Shown here piece after piece: positions 57,701 to 64,000 of a stretch of 64,000 nucleotides of DNA. Each line of letters opens with the position of its first letter. The stretch's first letter is position 1. The position numbers and the translations under genes are program-made. The DNA comes from Pomphorhynchus laevis (taxonomy: Eukaryota; Acanthocephala; Palaeacanthocephala; Echinorhynchida; Pomphorhynchidae). Under the pieces are notes generated by a model, which searched no databases, was not told the DNA's origin, and worked only from the letters and a program-made list of their open reading frames with translations. The DNA lies in assembly GCA_012934845.2 (NCBI GenBank), contig WNNJ02001104.1:186001-250000 (forward strand), read 5' to 3'.

Positions 57701-59850
57701 TCCATTATAGAACGATGACTTGTAGTAATTGTTTCTAAATTTAAATCACTGCATTCATATGTTGTGTTTATATTTAAATCATTATAATTAACTTATTTAA
57801 TCAGTATAACAAATTGTTTTACTATTTAATCTATATTTTACTCTTTTGTTAGTATTTTCCTTAATTCATTATTTTCAATTAATTCTAGATTATGGGTACA
57901 TATATGTTCATTTATTTTATCAAAACTAAGACTTTTACAATTGCATTCAGTTTCTATTATGTTTCTAATATTATCGTTACATATTGATTTTAATTCTTTA
58001 TTATAATTACAAATTTTTCATCCTAATGGTGGTAGGAGTTTATACCTTATTTTAGGAATATATTTACTTAAATCTGACCCTATTATTTCTTTACTTTTAG
58101 AATTATTTAAAAGTCCGGCTATATTTATGTTATCTATACATTTATTAATGAAGTTTATGGTTAATGTATCTTTTCTATTGTTATTATTAACATTTATTGT
58201 AAGATTATAGTATTTTGTATTACAATAACTGTCTATTATACAACTTAGCCTATCATAGTCGTTAATTAATTTTTGATTTATTGAACATATGATATCTTTA
58301 GAAAAACTTCTTATATTTACATAAAGATCTTTTAGCTTATTATCTCTTAAAAGTTGTTTCAATATTTCAAATTGTTCATTTATATACATATCTTTTTTAA
58401 TATTTTTAACTCTATTTTTCCTATTCCTTTTATCACCATGACTTCTTGGTTTGCGTTTAACCGAATTATTATAATATAGTTGTTTATTAAGTTTTCCAAA
58501 TGTTTATGTTTGATGTATTTAAGTTTTTGCTACTAATAAGCTTTCCAAAGTATGAATTTAAGTCAATTTATTACGGATTGTAAATATTATTTTAATGGTT
58601 ATTATTCAATATATATTTAATAAATATTTAATAATATTATATATCATAATAAAATGTATTTTATATTGTAAACAAATTGTTTTACTATTTAATCTATATT
58701 TATACCCTTTTGATAGCAGCTTTCTTAATTCATTATTTTCAATTAATTCTAGATTATGGGTACATATATGTTTATTTATTTTATCAAAACTAAGACTTTT
58801 GCAATCGCATTCAGCTTCTATAATGTTTCTAATATGTTCAGTATACATATCTTTATGTTATCAGTTTGATTATCTAGTATCTTATTCATAAAAATTTTCC
58901 GTTTATGTTTTTAAATTTATTTAAAAACTGTCTTGATTTATATTTAATTAATATTTGTCTTCATTTAAGTTATTATATAACGAATTGTAAATTTTATTGT
59001 TGTCGTTATTGTTTTATCTATATTTATACCCTTTTGATAGCCGCTTTCTTAATTCACAATTTTCAATTAAATCTAGATTATGAGTGCATACATGTTCATT
59101 TAATTTATCACAATTGAGACTTTTACAATTGCATTCAGTTTCTATTATGTTTCTAATATTATCGTTACATATTGATTTTAATTCTTTATTATAATTACAA
59201 ATTTTTCGTCAACAACTTAACTAAAATCACTACATTCATACGTCGGTTTTACATTTAAATCATTATAATTAACTTATTTAATCAGTATATCATAATAAAG
59301 CTTTTTTTGCATATGAAGACAAAGTTATTACTAGCTTTGTCAATAGTTGTTGTTATATAGTTATCCTTTAATTTAGTAAGTTCTTTATACATATCTTTAT
59401 TTATTTTATCTTTCCTTTTATAAATGTTTGTTATTTTCATTTTATTTTTATCGAACATATAATTTTTCCGAATTTTCTGGCGATTTATAGTTAACATGCC
59501 GGTTTCTGTAGGTTTTGTATTAACATACAGATCGCTTGTTAGAAGACTTTGATGTACAAAATAAATCACAGAGTTAGCAAAAACCTTGATAGGCCGATCA
59601 GTATATCATAATAAAGCTTTTTGCATATGAAGACAAAGTTATTACTAGCTTTATCAATAGTTGTTATTATATAGTTATCCTTTAATTTGGTAAATTCGCT
59701 ATACATATCTTTATTAATTTGATCCATCCTTTTTAATTTTTTTCAACTTCTTTTTAATTTTATCGAATATATAATCTTTCCAAATGTTCATCTTAGATAT
59801 ATCTGGAGTTTATCTGTGTACGTTTGTAAAAACCCCTTGATAGGCCGAAA
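54735..59850 (-). mobile_element. Heap of Penelope-like element fragments
   Basis: All pieces are on the minus strand. Listed left to right they are: a 3' terminus (54735-54870); a LINE 3' scrap (54955-55060); another PLE terminus (55265-55440); a second LINE 3' scrap near 55460; a PLE 3' region plus RT C-terminus (55615-56090); an RT piece with MFRYIDDICVF (56100-56640); an RT piece from NTYDF to HSYTI (56790-57570); a linker and inter-domain piece (57830-58520); and further inter-domain pieces (58595-58880, 59000-59570, 59600-59845), the last two with NYITTTIDKASNN. They come from at least four or five copies and many breaks are present. The heap lies between the prefoldin gene and the exon at 54.2 kb. 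Confidence 0.85.
58018..58520 (-). mobile_element. PLE piece joining endonuclease linker to RT-side region
   Basis: The minus strand reads KRKPRSHGDKRNRKNR then NIKKDMYINEQFEILKQL and on through SKYIPKIRYKLLPP. The first part equals the C-terminal end of the GIY-YIG fragment at 45.5 kb, and the second part leads toward RT-side sequence. It is the physical link showing endonuclease first, reverse transcriptase second. Confidence 0.75.
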
Positions 59851-60001
59851 TCGCTTAATAAAATAATTATTTTTAAATACAGAAAAATTATTAGAAATAT
59901 AAACTAAGGTAGATCATTAAATATAATTTAATAATTATGTTGCAATAGACGATTTAGATAAAAACGTAAACAGAAAAAATCAAGTTTATTTATTTTACGT
60001 T

Positions 60002-60640
60002 TTAGCTGTTGCTACTCGATCGACCAGCTGTAACAGCGAAATTATGAATGCGGGCTATGCTTACTTCTAATGTGGTAATTTGACGTTTCAAATTGGCAAG
60101 ATTTAAATTACACTTTTCCAATGCATTCTGAACATTGGTTGTGTTTGTCATAATTACATTCTTAGCTTCCTCGAGTGTATACTCCACCATAACACTTGCT
60201 CCTAACCATATACCTACCTTTTTAACCGGCGGTATCACAGCTTTTAATCTGACGTTTCCCCACAATCTAAAGTCAGTAGTAAGGTCTTTATTCTGGGTTT
60301 GTTTGACACATAGCTCTTCAAGTATTCTAGTAGACTCTTTAAGTTCAACCATAGTCACATTAGATAGCTTTGAAATACGCTTTTCCACATTTTCGGCCAT
60401 CACTTTGTATTTCTTCAATAATGTGGTCATATCCTTGAGAATTTCTTTGGGATTCCGTCCATCTGTGCTTACATATTTTTCCAAATCATCGATAAATTCA
60501 CATGTTGGTATATCCATTAACTCTTCTTTGTGCGTATCGAGAACTATGCTTCCATCTGACTTTAAAACGGCCTTATCATTTGCTCGTGTGTGGTTTGTGG
60601 CATCGCTTAAACTAAGCTGTTCGATGGACTTGTGTTCCAT
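60002..60640 (-). CDS. Prefoldin subunit 3 (VBP1-like), intronless and divergent
   Basis: This is a complete 212-residue frame. Prefoldin subunit 3 is one of two alpha-type subunits of the hexameric prefoldin chaperone, which passes unfolded actin and tubulin to the CCT chaperonin in the cytosol. Evidence: an N-terminal IPTCEFIDDLEKYV (family: IPEAVFVEDVDSFM), a helix with KYKVMAENVEKRI, the beta-hairpin block RLKAVIPPVKKVGIWLGASV (about 127-147, the PPTxxVxLWLGANVMLEY signature), and a C-terminal coiled-coil helix ending TTLEVSIARIHNFAV (family: TTTEVNMARVYNWDV). The match is clear but divergent, and there are no introns. It may be an old retrogene or a fast-evolving paralogue. It is divergently arranged with the gene starting at 60835. 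Confidence 0.85.
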   Translation of the reverse strand: MEHKSIEQLSLSDATNHTRANDKAVLKSDGSIVLDTHKEELMDIPTCEFIDDLEKYVSTDGRNPKEILKDMTTLLKKYKVMAENVEKRISKLSNVTMVELKESTRILEELCVKQTQNKDLTTDFRLWGNVRLKAVIPPVKKVGIWLGASVMVEYTLEEAKNVIMTNTTNVQNALEKCNLNLANLKRQITTLEVSIARIHNFAVTAGRSSSNS

Positions 60641-60834
60641 GTGATCATTAATCTTAATATTTTATACGCAAGTATAATTATAATAAAATTATTAATTATT
60701 TATGAAAACAAAGTTATTAACACAAATGAGATAAAGATAACAGACAACAATACTTTTAAAAATTTATTTTTAAAAATATTTGATTATAATATTTCCTATC
60801 TCAGAATAGAATTATTGAGCAATAAAATAAATTA
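60641..60834. promoter_or_regulatory. Short divergent intergenic region
   Basis: Only 194 bp separate the prefoldin start codon (60640, minus) from the ATG at 60835 (plus), so both genes probably share a bidirectional promoter. It is AT-rich; no specific motif can be assigned. Confidence 0.4.
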
Positions 60835-62238
60835 ATGATGTTTGGAATTCTACCTATGATCCCAGAATGTGAAACCGAGGAAGATAACGATAATAGTAAA
60901 ACACAAGACAATGGCGACATTACGAATGATATCGATCACAATACAGCCACATTTGAACAGAGAGCAGTAACAGCAAATAAATGTTCAACGATTCAAGAAG
61001 TAAATATTTTGCATTATGTAATTCTAGTACCTCGAAACTGTGATAAGATAAGTTCATTCTTAATATTTTTTGCACGAGTGTTCAACTTTTTAGGTAATTA
61101 TTATTTTAAACTAATTAAAGATACAATTTTTAATTTAGGAGAAATAAAATTTGTAACATAAATTTGTTTTAATATAATACAAATAACTAATAATTGAAAA
61201 GGTAAAATAATTTAAGATTATTAGTAACATTAATAATTAATTTATTATTATTAGTAACTTAAATATATTCCAGTTAAAAAAGTTAAAAAATGTCAGATAT
61301 CATATTTATATGTTAAAAATATAATTGTATGAAAAATCAAAAGCGTATCCTGAAGAAAAATATTCTTAAACGATTTGCACAAGTAAACATAACAGTTTAT
61401 GTTTTACTCTTAGGTTAAAGTGGGAACAGATAATATTATGCTTCTATTAATGACATTATCAATTAAAAAAAATTATCGTAATTTCCCTTTAAAATGTTTA
61501 AATTTATCCCGATCGTTTATTATTTCCATCAGGAACATTACGATAGTTTTGGCATTACCTAACAATTAATGAAGGCAAAGTTTTCCTACCGCAAATTTTG
61601 AGATCTCCAAATATTTAGATCAAAAGCATTTAAAAATAATTAAGAATCCCATATAAGTTGTTGGAAATCTTTTATAGTTCTAATCAATTATTTGTTTGTT
61701 GGAGCATGTGAAAAGTGACATAATTTTACGATATAGTATAATTCCATATAGTCTTCGACGATATAATGTTGTCATAAATTCATAATTAAATAATTACCAA
61801 TAATATAATTATTAATATTAATGAATAGCAATTCAGCGATTTATTTTTTATCCACAGCGCATTTCGGCTTGGGGTACGACAATTTCACAGGTATTTACAA
61901 CATCAAATTTTAGAGTTTAAAATTGGAAGAAATCCATGAAGTCAAACACGTCGCAGGCTTGAGTGTGTAAAGATTACGTAAAAGAAAATAAATTCAAATT
62001 AAAAGCTAGTTTAGCCTGCTCAATTAGTCAACCTATCTAAGTAACATTTTCGACAAAACAGGACATACAAAGACGTGCAGCGAGGAATCAAATTGGTCCG
62101 AGCAAAATCGACACATGCAATTCGAAGTACGGGTATGGAATGGAGGACGAACCAGAATTTTGTATGATATCCATCTTGCGATACACGCCAGATGAGCGCA
62201 CGTTTGACAGTTTGTGGTTGTCTCTAAGTTATTTGAGT
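60835..62238 (+). CDS. Unrecognised spliced gene, first three exons
   Basis: Three plus-strand exons join in frame, all in phase 0: 60835-60999 (55 codons, ATG start, acidic EECETEEDNDN-like stretch, donor GAA|GTAAAT), 61858-61890 (an 11-codon micro-exon between TTTTTTATCCACAG and CAG|GTATTT), and 62062-62238 (59 codons, acceptor AAAACAG, donor GAGT|GTAAGC). The third exon reads DIQRRAARNQIGPSKIDTC then KYGYGMEDEPEF. I do not recognise the protein. The rest would lie beyond the LINE at 62447-64000, outside the window. The chain of good splice sites with matching phases supports a real gene, but it has not been tested against transcripts. Confidence 0.5.
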
Positions 62239-62446
62239 GTAAGCGGATGTCAATAATAACTCGGGAACTAAATTAGACATTTCATCACTGCAGTCAGGAT
62301 TAACTGCGGTAAGCAGTTGATTTTTCGAGACCGGGAAGATTACAAATCCTTTCTGATAATAACAATATTAATAATATTAATAATATCTGATAAATTAATA
62401 TTATTAAATTATTAAAATTATTAAAATTATTATATTATTATATTTT

Positions 62447-64000
62447 GTAGAGGAAATTTATTAGGGCACTGCGTCTCTCGACTTGGCCAAATGAAAGAAA
62501 TTAAATAAAACATTGTGCAACGACTTCATTTGAGATAATATCAATATTTGATAGTCCACCGCTAGTTCCCAACAGGCAAAAGAAATTTAGCAGGTTTATC
62601 AGGTTAGCCGTAAACTTAACCTATCGATCTCCTTCAAAAATTTTTGCGCTAACACCGGGCACTCAAATACGTGGGATAAAGACTCACATCTATCACCACA
62701 GAAAAAAAACACACACGAAACTCCACGTTTATGGACAGGTATGCGAGTGCAACAAAACTTGTCGTGATATCCGTGTAAAGAAACCCTCCAAACGAGGGGG
62801 CGTTTAGAAGCACACGGAGACTGCCAACTCGTTTGCTTATTAGCTGGTGAAGTGTACAGATGATGATCTAGCTTGCTAACCTTATCTGTAAAGTCTTTTT
62901 TATTTTGAATATAATGTACCGTATCTTGTGCTCCGATCATATTTCGTAAATACTCCGTACATAACTCGACTTTAGATAAAACATAAACCGCAGTCGTCGA
63001 GCACTTTGGAGAGACGCCTACAACACGCTTAATGAATCTGCCTTTACATTTGTCGATCTGCGCAAAATTAGCCGTCGTGAGGTCCGTCCAGATTGCTGAA
63101 AGCGCGTACGACAAAATCGGTAGAAGCATGACATGAAAATACTGAAGAGCACCACCAAAGGAAAGCTTACCTAAACATTTAACTCGCGAAGTGGCTATGA
63201 CGATTTTCGCACATTTCTTTTCGATATGAAGCTTAAAAGACCACCTACTTGTCAATAGCATCCCCAAATACGTGTATTGATTACTGAACTCTACCTTCCT
63301 GCTGTTTAAACTAATCTCGTCATGTGAGCACAATCTGCCACCTTTACGAAACTTTACTACCTTTGTTTTATCGATATTGACTTCAATTAGATTATTTGAA
63401 CAGTAGTTAGCTAGAGCAGTGGTTACGTTTTGAGCCGATTCCAGATCTTTCGTTAGAATAACTAAGTCGTCCGCGTAAAGAACAGAACTTGAAGTTTGAC
63501 ATTCGTTTCTCAGATGAAACGGCAAATCATGGATATAAACAGAGAAAAGGATAGGGCTGAGCGGATCTCCCTGCATCACACCGCGGCTAGCAATTATTGT
63601 GTCTGATGAAGTAAGTCCGTCGAAGACATTTAATGAATTGGCATAGAGGATATTGCCTAAGAGTTTCAGCATACGACCAGATATCCGGAAATCCATCGAC
63701 AATTTACGGGTGAGTATTTCTCGATTAACCGAATCAAAGGCTTTTTTAAAGTCAACAAAGATAGCATATAAATGACTCTTGCGTTCGAATTGTAATAACA
63801 CTTGTTCACGAACTACCTTGATTGCATCCACCGTTGATCGGTGAGGTCGGAAACCAAATTGTTCTGGCGGCAACAGATAATCACGGTGTTTCGATAATCG
63901 ATTGGTTATAAGAGTGGACAAAAATTTATAGGTATGATTTAGCAGGGCAATTCTACGGTACGAGTTGGTATCACTTATATCCCCATTACCCTTATACAAG
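62447..64000 (-). mobile_element. LINE with open reverse-transcriptase frame, cut by window edge
   Basis: The minus-strand frame 63999-62599 (466 residues, running off the right edge) shows RT blocks in order: FGFRPHRSTVDAI (48-60), FVDFKKAFDSVNRE (81-94), GVMQGDPLSPILFSVYIHDL (140-159), and YADD (175-178) in VLYADDLVIL. A C-terminal cysteine-histidine motif (CGDRC...H...C, from about 434) follows. One zinc-type Cys present in the copy at 5.2 kb (VCFFC) is Phe here (VFFFC). A 3' UTR of about 150 bp ends TTTCCTCTACA at 62447, followed by an ATA/TAA-rich stretch. The frame is uninterrupted within the window, so the copy is young. The clade is not assigned. Confidence 0.9.

Noticed and set aside
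60135-60644. A 169-codon plus-strand frame.
   Set aside because: It is antisense to the prefoldin gene, whose minus-strand reading has clear family signatures.
60835-62238. The CNSKYGYG...FC stretch of the third exon as a Na/K-ATPase beta-type extracellular block.
   Set aside because: No membrane helix precedes it and spacing of the cysteines does not fit; the resemblance is too slight.

Overview
The window looks like AT-rich nuclear DNA of an insect, possibly a hymenopteran. The support is spliced host genes with GT/AG introns, long AT-rich introns and intergenic DNA, and many LINE and Penelope-like retroelement fragments. The species and order cannot be fixed from the sequence alone.

Host genes. 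(1) An MFSD1-type lysosomal major-facilitator transporter lies on the minus strand from 25613 to at least 15206. Ten exons can be placed with matching splice phases; one exon after exon 5 and the 3'-terminal exon(s) were not found. Its penultimate visible exon was duplicated in tandem, and a piece of exon 2 with intron 1 was copied to 470-740. (2) A large unrecognised minus-strand gene has an exon at 54245-53794 and an exon of about 1185 codons at 51858-48304. (3) An intronless, divergent prefoldin subunit 3 (VBP1-like) lies on the minus strand at 60640-60002. (4) Head to head with it is a plus-strand gene of unknown function, with three phase-0 exons visible at 60835-62238.

Mobile DNA. The most distinctive element is a Penelope-like retroelement (PLE) whose fragments, read together, put the GIY-YIG endonuclease upstream of the reverse transcriptase. 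That is the permuted order reported for Naiad-type PLEs. Copies lie at 4.2-6.2 kb, 31.8-33.1 kb, 45.5-46.6 kb and in a same-strand heap at 54.7-59.85 kb; remnants lie inside MFSD1. Its 3' region carries two crossing 8-bp helices, a pseudoknot-like layout. At least three LINE families are present: one at 62.4-64 kb with a recent 5'-truncated copy at 4.97-5.53 kb, a CR1/L2-like one at 39.4-42.3 kb, and a decayed one at 34.3-36.7 kb with a relative at 24.4-24.85 kb. A long-TIR MITE lies at 53.4-53.7 kb, and there are many local duplications and strong hairpins.

Layout. 0-15 kb is mostly AT-rich DNA with repeats; 15-25.6 kb is MFSD1; 26-47 kb is a repeat and LINE/PLE region with no host gene that I can see; 48-62 kb holds the other host genes, invaded by PLEs; the right edge is a LINE running out of the window.
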